Source: Bacillota bacterium
GTDB lineage: Bacteria > Bacillota > UBA4882 > UBA8346
Direction: 5' to 3'
Assembly (NCBI GenBank): GCA_023400055.1
Contig: JAEXFN010000035.1
Coordinates: forward strand, 186,001 to 250,000
DNA: 64,000 bases
The notes below the pieces were generated by a model. It saw only the letters and a program-made list of their open reading frames with translations. It made no database searches and had not been told where the DNA came from. The position numbers and the translations under genes are program-made. This document shows, in pieces, positions 37,062 through 45,464 of this stretch; the stretch's first letter is position 1; each line of letters opens with the position of its first letter.

Positions 37062-37442
37062 CTATTGATCTTTTTTAAAGTCCAAAGCCACCGAGTTGAT
37101 ACAGAAACGCTCCCCAGTGGGCTGCGGGCCGTCATCAAACACGTGCCCGAGGTGGCCGCCGCACTTGGCGCATTTCACTTCGGTGCGAAGCATCCCAAAA
37201 CTGCGATCCTCGGCCATGACCACCGCGCCGGGAACCGTCTCATAGAAGCTGGGCCAGCCGCAGCCCGACTCGTATTGCCTCGCCGAATCGAATAACAGGT
37301 TGCCGCAGGCGGCGCAATGATAGCTGCCCCGTTCTTTATTGTAATAATATTTTCCGGTAAAGGGCGCTTCAGTGCCTTTCTCAAAGAGCACATGATACGC
37401 CTCGGGCGATAATTCTTTGCGAAAATCACGTTCCGCTGCCAT
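37062..37442 (-). CDS. msrB: Peptide-methionine (R)-S-oxide reductase
   Basis: Repairs oxidised methionine, 126 aa. The zinc site is formed by CAACGN and CAKCGGH, with HLGHVFDDGP between, and the catalytic Cys is in GERFCINSVAL. The segment YESGCGWPSFYE adds the resolving region. Complete, first gene of a two-gene unit with the HAD phosphatase. Confidence 0.95.
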   Translation of the reverse strand: MAAERDFRKELSPEAYHVLFEKGTEAPFTGKYYYNKERGSYHCAACGNLLFDSARQYESGCGWPSFYETVPGAVVMAEDRSFGMLRTEVKCAKCGGHLGHVFDDGPQPTGERFCINSVALDFKKDQ

Positions 37443-37651
37443 CCCGATCCCTTCTTTCGTCCTTCCTCTTTATCTTAATATAATTTCCCCCGGCACTGGA
37501 AGGCTTATTGTAAAATTTACGAAAATTTTGCCAAAATTCGCGAGCGGCATCGTCCCATACCTGCGCGTCATTCAAAAAACTGATGCAAAACCGGTAGTTT
37601 TGCGGTAATATTTTTATTGAATCATTCGAATTGACTCGATAGGAGAATGTC

Positions 37652-38815
37652 ATGCAATTTGCGAAACGGACTGCGGCTTTGGATTCGGCCATCTTTGCCC
37701 GGTTGGATCAGAAGAAAAAGGAACTGCTGCGAGCCGGACGGGATGCCATCGATTTCAGCATTGGCACGCCCGATCTGCCTCCGGCTCCACATATTATGCA
37801 GGCGTTGCACGAAGAAGCCTTACAGCCTAGCAATTACCGCTACGCCATCTCCGATTTGCCGGAACTGACCGATGCGGTGATCCAGTGGTACCGGCGGCGT
37901 TTCGCGGTTAAGTTGGAACCCGACCAAATCCTGGCCATGAACGGTTCGCAGGACGGCCTGGCCCATATCGCGCTGACTCTGGCCGACCCTGGCGATCTGG
38001 TTCTGGTTCCCGATCCCGGTTACCCGATCTTCAGCGTCGGACCCCAATTGGCCGGCGCGGAGCTGTTCAAAATGCCGCTGCTGGCTGAAAACCGCTTTCT
38101 CATCGATTTTGAAGCCATCCCACCCGCAATCGCCCGGCGGGCCCGGCTGATGATCGTCTCTTATCCCAACAATCCGGTGACCGCGGTGGCGCCGCCTGAA
38201 TTTTACGAACGACTGATCCGTTTCGCCAAAGAATACGATATCGTGGTCCTACACGATAACGCCTACTGCGAGCTAATCTTCGACGGCGCCCGGGGCGGCA
38301 GTTTTCTCAATTATCCCGGCGCTATGGCGATCGGCCTGGAATTCAATTCCCTGTCCAAATCCTATAACATCCCCGGTTGCCGGCTTTCGTTCGCCATGGG
38401 TAATCGCGACCTCATCGACCAGCTGCGCAAGTTAAAGTCCCACCTCGACTACGGCATCTTTCTGCCGTTGCAAAAAGCGGCCGTCGCCGCGCTGAACGGG
38501 CCTCAGGATTGCGTAGCCGAAACCGTCCGGACCTATCAGCACCGCCGCGATCTGCTCATCGACGGTTTGGGAGCGATCGGCTGGGCGATTCCGAAAACCC
38601 CGGCCACGATGTTTATGTGGGCGCCTATTCCGGCCCGTTTCGATTCGTCGTTGGAATTTACCTTCGAGCTGATGGAGCGGACCGGCGTGATCGTAGTGCC
38701 CGGCAGCAGCTTCGGCGAGGGCGGCGAGGGCTACGTCCGCCTGGCCATGGTTCAGCCGGACGAGCGCATCCAAAAGGCCATCGCCGAGAGCGATGGGTGC
38801 GGCATATTGAAATGA
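37652..38815 (+). CDS. Class I/II PLP aminotransferase
   Basis: 387 aa, complete. Hallmarks: IDFSIGTPDLPPAPHIM, NYRYAISDLPELTDAV, the SYPNNPVTAVAPPEF loop (NNP retained), VLHDNAYCELIFDG with the PLP-ring Asp, the PLP Lys in FNSLSKSYNIPGCR, and VVPGSSFGEGGEGYVRLAM with the carboxylate-binding Arg. It resembles LL-DAP aminotransferase-like and PatA-like enzymes; the donor and acceptor are not deducible. A second, clear DapL is present at 20684-21913, so a different role is likely. Ribosome site AGGAGAA before the ATG. Confidence 0.9.
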   Translation: MQFAKRTAALDSAIFARLDQKKKELLRAGRDAIDFSIGTPDLPPAPHIMQALHEEALQPSNYRYAISDLPELTDAVIQWYRRRFAVKLEPDQILAMNGSQDGLAHIALTLADPGDLVLVPDPGYPIFSVGPQLAGAELFKMPLLAENRFLIDFEAIPPAIARRARLMIVSYPNNPVTAVAPPEFYERLIRFAKEYDIVVLHDNAYCELIFDGARGGSFLNYPGAMAIGLEFNSLSKSYNIPGCRLSFAMGNRDLIDQLRKLKSHLDYGIFLPLQKAAVAALNGPQDCVAETVRTYQHRRDLLIDGLGAIGWAIPKTPATMFMWAPIPARFDSSLEFTFELMERTGVIVVPGSSFGEGGEGYVRLAMVQPDERIQKAIAESDGCGILK

Positions 38816-38977
38816 TTAATTTGAGTAGGAGGTAGGCGATTAGTATGCCTCGTCTACCTAATCACGGATGACATCGATTTCCGGATTCTACGGAAAAACC
38901 TTTGACTTTCCTCCCAACGATTTTAATCCGTTCAATCTTTTAATCCGTTCAATCCGTGATTCAATGCCGGATAAAAA
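38816..38977. other. Short intergenic stretch with a 17-bp direct duplication
   Basis: TTTTAATCCGTTCAATC occurs twice in tandem (38921-38937 and 38938-38954). No gene or promoter was recognised here. Confidence 0.6.
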
Positions 38978-39011
38978 ATCGGGCGCGTTTCATTTCTGAA
39001 ACGTGCCCGAT
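38972..39011 (-). terminator. Rho-independent terminator after the bactofilin-like gene
   Basis: A 15-bp stem with one G.T pair: ATCGGGCGCGTTTCA (38978-38992) and its partner (38997-39011), loop TTTC. On the minus strand it is followed by TTTTTTAT. It lies 46 bp past the stop. Confidence 0.88.
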
Positions 39012-39056
39012 TGCTACTCAAGGTTAAGCTGTACCTTCCGAGCGTTTCCAACGGCT

Positions 39057-40205
39057 TCAGACCCGGTAATCGACCCGGTTCTGGTCGCCGAATTCAAAAC
39101 GGATGCCGCGCAAGAGCATTCCCACGCCCACGCAGTTAGTGACCATCACCGCTAGCAAATTGATGATGGGCAGTGTGCTTAAGATGGCCAGGATCACGCC
39201 GCCCAACACGATCATCAGGATCGGATGGAGCCGGGAACGGAAGATTAACCGGCCGAACCAAAGGTTGATCAGGATCCCCGCGAAGAACAGCAGCATCAGA
39301 TAGATCAGCACCAGTAGGATCACAAAGGGCAGGCTCACCAGCCCCAAATAAGGGATGATCCCCGAGCCCAACAAGAGAATCAGAAACGGGATGACCAACA
39401 GGCTCAACAGGCCGACCAGCAGGTTCTTGCGGAAATTGACCACGGTCGGTTCAGTCAGGGACCAACTGGTCCGCGGGAACAGCCGGTAGCAAACGATGCT
39501 GAGGATCAGGCTTCCCAGCAGCCAGCCGAGGAAGAAGATCAGCATGAAGTTGTTGCCTCTGTCCTCCCGCGCCACATAGCCCTGGCCGAGCTCGATCCCG
39601 CGGATCCGCTGCGGGTTGCCCGATAGGGCGGTATAATCGACCACCCGGCCGACGACCTTGAGCGGCGGTACCCACAGGACCTGGCTGCCCCGGACGGTCA
39701 GGTCGCCGCCGATGTGTCCGCCGATCTGGCAGGAGTTGTTGGCGGTCACCGCGACCGGCCCCGCAACCGCGCCGGCCAGTTTAAGATCGATGAAATTTCC
39801 CAAGATTCCTAGGCCGACCCGAGAATGTGGTTCGGCGTGCATCCGGAAGACCCAGGCGGTCACATTGCGGGCGACGGAACCATTCAAGGCCACTTCCATC
39901 GCGGCCACCCGGAGATCGCGGCCCACCGCGCCGTTGACCTGCAAGCGTTCGGAGACCACCCCCATGACGCTGCCATCCACCTTGCCATTGATCACGACGT
40001 TCCCGGCCACGACGATCAGGTCGCCCCGGATCGTGCCGTCTACCACCAAACGTTCGCCGTTGAAAATGTAATCGCCGTCGATGGTCTGATCCCTGGCGAC
40101 GGTCCGGTCGCCCCCGGCGATGCGCCAAGCCTCGCCCAATGCCGGCCATGCGCTGCCCGTCACCAACAGTGCCACCAGCGCAATAATGGTTATGATTCGC
40201 TTCAT
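39057..40205 (-). CDS. Secreted/membrane protein with bactofilin-like polymer-forming domain
   Basis: 382 aa: signal peptide (IALVALLVTGSAWPALG), then residues 35-190 made of short repeats rich in DG, NG and V (GDYIFNGERLVVDGTIRGDL, VVINGKVDGSVMG) that predict a right-handed beta-helix like bactofilins. About four membrane helices follow in the C-terminal half (LIFFLGWLLGSLILSIV, LLSLLVIPFLILLLGSG). The beta-helix would face outward, unlike cytoplasmic bactofilins. Such proteins are common and uncharacterised; a cell-envelope scaffold role is possible. Single gene with a strong terminator. Confidence 0.8.
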   Translation of the reverse strand: MKRIITIIALVALLVTGSAWPALGEAWRIAGGDRTVARDQTIDGDYIFNGERLVVDGTIRGDLIVVAGNVVINGKVDGSVMGVVSERLQVNGAVGRDLRVAAMEVALNGSVARNVTAWVFRMHAEPHSRVGLGILGNFIDLKLAGAVAGPVAVTANNSCQIGGHIGGDLTVRGSQVLWVPPLKVVGRVVDYTALSGNPQRIRGIELGQGYVAREDRGNNFMLIFFLGWLLGSLILSIVCYRLFPRTSWSLTEPTVVNFRKNLLVGLLSLLVIPFLILLLGSGIIPYLGLVSLPFVILLVLIYLMLLFFAGILINLWFGRLIFRSRLHPILMIVLGGVILAILSTLPIINLLAVMVTNCVGVGMLLRGIRFEFGDQNRVDYRV

Positions 40206-40287
40206 CTCAATCCACCTTAAAATAAAAAATCGTATCCGGTGCCATGGGAGTGGCCTCCGGAGCGGTTATATCCCGCCTTTTTAAAAC

Positions 40288-40307
40288 TTTGCGGTAAATT
40301 CCGCAAA
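40288..40307 (-). terminator. Possible terminator after the helicase gene
   Basis: TTTGCGG (40288-40294) pairs with CCGCAAA (40301-40307), loop 6 nt; GTTTTAAAAAG follows on the minus strand. About 90 bp past the helicase stop. Confidence 0.4.
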
Positions 40308-40395
40308 CGGTAAATCAACTTGGTTACTTGCTTGCCCGAGCTTTGGCGGTCGCCCCGGCCTATGGCCTGGATTTTTGCTGTCTTTTTACTTTTTA

Positions 40396-42660
40396 TTAGA
40401 TATTGACCTGAATGATGTCCCGGTCCATCCGGTCCATGCAATCGCGCAATTTGGCGGCCAGGATCGGATCCTGCGTGGCGCAGGCCGCTTTGATCTGGCG
40501 CATAATATCGATGCCCCGTCGAAACGCCTGGACGATATCGCCTTCCTGGATCCCGCCACTGTCCCGGATCAGATCGGCGAAAGGCGCGCCCTGGCTCCAA
40601 CGGTAAGCCAGATTGCACAGGCTGGGATGGAAAACGGCGTCGCGTTCGTCCACGCCATACCGGTACACCAGGTTGCGAATGGCGGTCTTGACCGGCCGGA
40701 CATCAAACGGCAGCTGTTTTGGATAGAACTCGCCCTTGCGAGGCTCATAATCGATCCCCACCAGCAGCGCATTGAGCTGATCGGGATCCAGTTCGTGAAA
40801 GAGGCCGCTGAAGTAAAGCTCGGTGATCAAAAGCTCCTGGGTGTAGATCTGCGACGCGAACTCGCCGCGCGGCAACAACTGCCCTTCCTTCAGGTAGTCC
40901 AGGTCCTCGAGGATCTCGGTTTTCAATTGCAACGACTCGTTAAAGCGGCCGGAAACCACGATCTGGCCGGCCCGCTCCTGGAGCGAGGCCACCCGTTGAT
41001 GCAACTCCGACCAGTCCTTCAGCAACTCCTCGCAACGGCTCTGGCATTCCGGGTTGCAGTCCTTGGCGGCCACTCCTTCCAGATACTGCTTGAGTTCGTC
41101 GATCTCCGCGGCGATGGCCGTCCGGGCCCGCCCTTTGATGAAACGCAAACGGCGCTGCTTTTTCTTGAGTTTTTGGCGCAGCTTCACATAGATCAACGGG
41201 CAGCAGGGATTGTCGCGATCGGTGCAGAGGTCGGCGCTAAGATGGCTCAACCGCTGGGCGTCGTTGGCCAGCTGCTGCTCGAAACGTTTCTTATCATTGC
41301 GCGCCTGATAGGTCGCGAAATTTTGGTTGAGGATTACCTGAATCTCGTCACTGGCGTGATTGCGATTCAGGTTGATCACCGAGTTATAAGAGAGGTTGAA
41401 CTGGCTCTTCAATTCCTCGATCTCATCCTGCTTGGTGCTGGGGAACTCCTCGGGCCGCAGGTTGCGGAGGTCGGCCATGATGTAGACGTTCCCCTGCAAG
41501 TCGATACCGCGCCGTCCCGCCCGCCCGGCCATTTGGAAGTACTCCAGGTTGGTCATGGGCCGGAAGCCGACCCCGTCGAACTTGGACGGACTGTCGAAAC
41601 AGACCGTCCGCACCGGATAGTTGATGCCGACGGCAAAAGTCTCGGTGGCGTACATCACCTTGATCAAGCCCATACCGAACAAAGTCTCGACGATCTCTTT
41701 CAAGGCCGGCAACAGCCCCGAATGGTGGTAGCCGATTCCCTTAACCAGGAAGCTGCGGGCCTGCAACACCGTTTTCAAATTGCCGACCCCGAACTCCGCC
41801 ATCATCTTGTCGAAGACTTCCTCGGCGCGGCGTGACTCCTCCTCGTTCAGGAGGCTCCGGGTGAAACTTAGTTCCTGTGCCTTGACCTCGCACATCCGGC
41901 GGCTGAAGACAAAGTACAGGCAAGGCAATTGTTGCTTCTTGGCCACGAATTTCAAAAGATCGAGGTGAGTGGTCTCCCATTCGCGGCGATCGTTCAGCGA
42001 AACGTAATCCTTCTCCATGAGTTCCTGGCGGTAGCGGACGACGGATTTCAGATCGGTGGCGCCCAGATGTTTCTCGAACAGATGGTGCTCCAACGGCACC
42101 GCCCGTTCGTGCTTGACGACCACCGAGACGGGGTGGCCCTTGATCTCGCTGATCCAACCCGCCAGCTCGTAAACGTTGGGGATGGTCGCCGACAGTCCCA
42201 AGAGCCGCATGTCCTTGGGCATGAAGATGATCGACTCTTCCCAGACCGTGCCCCGGTCCTCGTCGGAGAGATAATGGATCTCATCGAAGATGATGTGAGA
42301 GATCCCCTCCAGCCTGGGCAAGTCCTGATGCAGGATGTTTCGGAAAATCTCCGTCGTCATCAGGCAGATCTCCGCCTCGGAGTTGATGACCACATCCCCG
42401 GTGACGATCCCGACTTTTTCCGGTCCGTACAGCGCCTTAAACTCCTTGAACTTCTGGTTGGAAAGCGCCTTGATCGGCGCGGTGTAAATCACCCGGTCGC
42501 CTTTGGCGATGGCCTGATCGATCAGGTAGTCGGCGATCAACGTTTTGCCGACGCCAGTCGGCGCCGAAACCAGCACCGAATTCCCGGCCAAGAGCTGACG
42601 AATCGCTTCTTGTTGGAAATCGTCCAGCTTCAAATCACGATAATATTCCGGCACATCCAT
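40396..42660 (-). CDS. Ski2/Mtr4-like superfamily 2 RNA helicase
   Basis: 754 aa DExH helicase. Walker A in VSAPTGVGKTLIADYLID, motif Ia YTAPIKALSNQKFKEF, DEIH box in ISHIIFDEIHYLSDEDRG, SAT motif LLGLSATIPN, and motif VI MAGRAGRRGID. The C-terminal region ends in a DSHCT-like helical domain (GDIVQAFRRGIDIMRQIKA). Between them lie two Cys groups, LCTDRDNPCCP (about residue 480) and CNPECQSRC (about 535), possibly a metal site. Related bacterial proteins act in RNA processing or rRNA maturation. The AAGGAG sequence is about 15 nt before the ATG, longer than usual. Confidence 0.9.
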   Translation of the reverse strand: MDVPEYYRDLKLDDFQQEAIRQLLAGNSVLVSAPTGVGKTLIADYLIDQAIAKGDRVIYTAPIKALSNQKFKEFKALYGPEKVGIVTGDVVINSEAEICLMTTEIFRNILHQDLPRLEGISHIIFDEIHYLSDEDRGTVWEESIIFMPKDMRLLGLSATIPNVYELAGWISEIKGHPVSVVVKHERAVPLEHHLFEKHLGATDLKSVVRYRQELMEKDYVSLNDRREWETTHLDLLKFVAKKQQLPCLYFVFSRRMCEVKAQELSFTRSLLNEEESRRAEEVFDKMMAEFGVGNLKTVLQARSFLVKGIGYHHSGLLPALKEIVETLFGMGLIKVMYATETFAVGINYPVRTVCFDSPSKFDGVGFRPMTNLEYFQMAGRAGRRGIDLQGNVYIMADLRNLRPEEFPSTKQDEIEELKSQFNLSYNSVINLNRNHASDEIQVILNQNFATYQARNDKKRFEQQLANDAQRLSHLSADLCTDRDNPCCPLIYVKLRQKLKKKQRRLRFIKGRARTAIAAEIDELKQYLEGVAAKDCNPECQSRCEELLKDWSELHQRVASLQERAGQIVVSGRFNESLQLKTEILEDLDYLKEGQLLPRGEFASQIYTQELLITELYFSGLFHELDPDQLNALLVGIDYEPRKGEFYPKQLPFDVRPVKTAIRNLVYRYGVDERDAVFHPSLCNLAYRWSQGAPFADLIRDSGGIQEGDIVQAFRRGIDIMRQIKAACATQDPILAAKLRDCMDRMDRDIIQVNI

Positions 42661-43011
42661 GAAATTGTCTTAAAACTCCTTCCACCATTAAGCGCGTCAT
42701 CAGCTCGCATAACCATCCGTCAAACCTTGTCAACCCGCTTAAGTTATTATACCGGTGATCGAACGTTAAAATCACAATTTTAAAAGCATAGGATAAAGTC
42801 TGTCGAATCGAAACTATTTACTAAATTGATTTAATGACTTTATCCCTTGCTTCCCTGAGCGTTTGTATCGCCCTGGCCTTGGGTCAAGGTTTATTACAAC
42901 GCCTTTTAAAAAAACAATTATCCGTTTTTCGCCAAATTGTTCATTATTCCGATCATCCCGGAGTTAAGTTAACGAAAAACTATTCGTGGAAAATTCGCTA
43001 AATCCTGCTGA

Positions 43012-43041
43012 CAGGAAAAGCACCTTACGGTGCTTCCCCTG
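43012..43041 (-). terminator. Candidate terminator downstream of thrC
   Basis: Outer CAGG/CCTG and inner AAGCACC/GGTGCTT pairs with a 2-bp mismatch and a 4-nt loop; TTTTCC occurs in the minus-strand 3' arm. It lies about 134 bp past the thrC stop. The rest of 42661-43011 shows nothing I recognise. Confidence 0.4.
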
Positions 43042-43073
43042 ATTCGGTCGCTGGAATCTCTACGTTAAATCAC

Positions 43074-43148
43074 TAGGATGAAATAAATTCCGCTTTGATT
43101 TCATTTCCATTCGGTCCTAGGAATGCAAATCTTGTTTATTTCATCCTA
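43074..43148. repeat. 14-bp inverted repeat with 47-bp spacer
   Basis: TAGGATGAAATAAA (43074-43087) and its exact complement (43135-43148) bracket 47 bp, directly after the thrC stop. Its role is unknown; it could be a structured 3' end or a small mobile-element scar. Confidence 0.6.
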
Positions 43149-43174
43149 TTATAGCCTAGACGAACCGGCCAAAA

Positions 43175-44680
43175 TTATACTCCGAGAATTGCCGTGACCA
43201 CTTCGGCCATGGCTTCCTTGCGGCAGACCGTGTCATGCCGCACCGGCTGGCGGTCCAGATCGCGCAAACCGGCGGGGATCGCCTGGCCCGACAGAGAATG
43301 CAGCTTTTCCAGCAATGCGAATTCGTCGGCCCCGTCTGCGACCGCCGCTTCGCCAAGCAATCCCTTCAGGACGCTGGCGTTAAATTTGAACGGGCTGGCG
43401 GTGGCGGCGAACAATACCGGGGTTCGATCCCCGCTGGCGGCGGCATATTGATCATAGACGGCCTTGCCGACCGCGGTGTGAGTATCCAGCACATAGCGAT
43501 GATCGCGGAAGACCCGACCGATGGTATCCAGCGTCTCCGCTTCGGAGGCAAAGCCCCCGGCAAACTGCGCCCGGATCCGTGCGGCGGTGGTGGCGTCCAC
43601 CTGATAGGCGCCTCCGCTCTTCAACTGGTCCATCCAGTGGCGAACCACGGCGGCATCGCGGCCGGCCAGATAATATAACAAACGCTCCAGATTACTGGAG
43701 ATTAAAATGTCCATCGACGGCGAGACCGTGGTGTAAAAGGGCCGTTTCCGGTCATAGGTTCCGCTCGCCAGGAAATCGGTCAAAACATTGTTGGAGTTGG
43801 AGGCGCAGATCAGCTTGCCGATCGGCAAGCCCATCCCCTTGGCGAAATAGGCCGCCAGGATGTTCCCGAAATTGCCGGTGGGCACCGTGATATTCAACGG
43901 CTGGCCGAGGGTCAACGCCCCTTGCCGGCAGAGTTCGAAATAACCGTAGAAATAGTAGACGATCTGCGGCGCCAGGCGACCCCAGTTGATGGAGTTGGCC
44001 GACGAGAACGCCTGGCCGTTCCGGGCGAGCTTCTCGGCCAGCGCCGGATCGGTAAAGATCTGCTTCACCCCGTTCTGGGCGTCGTCAAAGTTGCCTTGCA
44101 CCGCCACCACCGCGGTGTTGGCCCCTTCCTGGGTCATCATCTGCAGCCGCTGAATGGCGCTGACCCCTTGTTCCGGGAAGAAGACCACGATCCGGGTCCC
44201 CGGCACATCGCGGAACCCTTCCAGAGCCGCCTTGCCGGTATCCCCCGAGGTGGCCACCAGGATGACGATCTCCTTGGTATCCTGGCAAAGCTCGCCGGCA
44301 TGGATCATCAGGTACGGCAGCAGTTGCAGGGCGACATCCTTAAAGGCACAAGTGGGGCCGTGAAACAATTCCAGGATATACTGGCCTTGGGCCAGCGGAA
44401 CCACCGGCGTGATCCGGGAGTCGGCCCATTTGGCGGGGTGGGCGTAAGCGGCCGCAACCATCCGTTCCAGGTCCGCCCGGGCGAAATCGGTCAGATAAAG
44501 CGCGAGGATCTTGACTGCCAGCTCCCGGTAAGTCAGGGGCAGCAGCGCCGCCAAATCGGCCTGAGTCAGCGCCGGAATGGTTTCCGGCGTGAATAATCCG
44601 CCGTCCGGAGCGATTCCTTGCCGGATGGCCTGAGCGGCCGGGACTACGAGCGTTTCACTTCTGGTACTGCGATAATTCAT
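43175..44680 (-). CDS. thrC: Threonine synthase
   Basis: PLP enzyme converting O-phosphohomoserine to threonine, 501 aa, the long (type II, E. coli/yeast-like) form. It starts MNYRSTRS..PDGGLFTPE, has the PLP lysine in ELFHGPTCAFKDVALQ, the phosphate-binding loop VATSGDTGKAALEGF, and NSINWGRLAPQIVYYF and TVPTGNFGNILAAYFAKGMG (20-residue piece) typical of this family. No T-box or other leader was recognised in the 535 bp upstream. Single gene. Confidence 0.95.
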   Translation of the reverse strand: MNYRSTRSETLVVPAAQAIRQGIAPDGGLFTPETIPALTQADLAALLPLTYRELAVKILALYLTDFARADLERMVAAAYAHPAKWADSRITPVVPLAQGQYILELFHGPTCAFKDVALQLLPYLMIHAGELCQDTKEIVILVATSGDTGKAALEGFRDVPGTRIVVFFPEQGVSAIQRLQMMTQEGANTAVVAVQGNFDDAQNGVKQIFTDPALAEKLARNGQAFSSANSINWGRLAPQIVYYFYGYFELCRQGALTLGQPLNITVPTGNFGNILAAYFAKGMGLPIGKLICASNSNNVLTDFLASGTYDRKRPFYTTVSPSMDILISSNLERLLYYLAGRDAAVVRHWMDQLKSGGAYQVDATTAARIRAQFAGGFASEAETLDTIGRVFRDHRYVLDTHTAVGKAVYDQYAAASGDRTPVLFAATASPFKFNASVLKGLLGEAAVADGADEFALLEKLHSLSGQAIPAGLRDLDRQPVRHDTVCRKEAMAEVVTAILGV

Positions 44681-45215
44681 CGATTCTCACCACAATTTAT
44701 TTTTTTCGTATCGAACGGCTACCCATCCGAGCTATAAAAACTTGACCATCCCAAGCCGGAAAGGGTGGAAAGCGCCGATTCGTTGAAAGGCTGGGAAACT
44801 TCCGCAAATATCTTTGTTTTATCTTATCATAATTTTAGGGCCGTTCCTAGTGATTTCCATGTTAAAAGCCAAGTGCAAAATCATGGTTAGCCTTTTGCGC
44901 TTGGCTTTCAGCACTTCAATTGCAATCCGGTCTCTCACCCTGATTTAGCAGCGTTTTTACAAAAGCTTTTCATTATCGGAAAGTCGGTTGCTCTCGCCGC
45001 CGCGACAAAGCCCCCGATTTGCCAATATTGGATCCCCAGCCATAATTTTTGAATGCCAATTTTATGAAAAAACATGTTAAGCTTGAGAAATCGTTTAACA
45101 ATTTCGCCGCGAAACGTTTATTAGGAAAAAACATATCGTTAACCTATTCTAAACTTATTCATTGTATTATTTAATGGGGGAGAAATGATAGAATTTTATC
45201 AAGGAGAAATTGACA
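44681..45215. other. Intergenic region with a 16-bp hairpin
   Basis: Between thrC (minus) and a small plus-strand gene. AAAGCCAAGTGCAAAA (44865-44880) pairs with TTTTGCGCTTGGCTTT (44893-44908) with one T.G pair and a 12-nt loop. It could be a terminator or a thrC leader structure, about 185 bp before thrC. No T-box or riboswitch sequence was identified. The segment 45040-45180 is AT-rich and may hold promoters. Confidence 0.5.
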
Positions 45216-45464
45216 ATGATTCCAAAAGATCCCACTGAAGAATTGGCTTATCATTTGATGCTGACCAAAAAGAATACTTTTCACTTCGGCGAAATCTCCA
45301 TTGGTGTTCAAAAGCTGCTGGATGCGCTGAAGGAGATCGGCTATGTGGTCCAGTTCGTTGAAAAGCCAAACGGCTGTGAACCCAAACTGGTGTCCAAGGA
45401 AGACTGCCTCCGGTCCGGCCTGGCCTTTGAACACCGAGTCATCAGCGCCAAAAATTCTATCTGA
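45216..45464 (+). CDS. Small hypothetical protein
   Basis: 82 aa, soluble, not recognised. It reads IPKDPTEELAYHLMLTKKN, FHFGEISIGVQKLLDALKEI and GYVVQFVEKPNGCEPKLVSK, with two Cys and a balanced charge. AAGGAG lies 9 nt before ATG 45216, which supports translation. The 3' end overlaps the end of the convergent DUF1015 gene by 8 bp. Function cannot be inferred. Confidence 0.65.
   Translation: MIPKDPTEELAYHLMLTKKNTFHFGEISIGVQKLLDALKEIGYVVQFVEKPNGCEPKLVSKEDCLRSGLAFEHRVISAKNSI

Noticed and set aside
44681..45215. T-box or amino-acid riboswitch upstream of thrC
   Set aside because: No T-box sequence (GGTGGTACCGCG-like) or other known aptamer motif was found; only a simple hairpin is visible.
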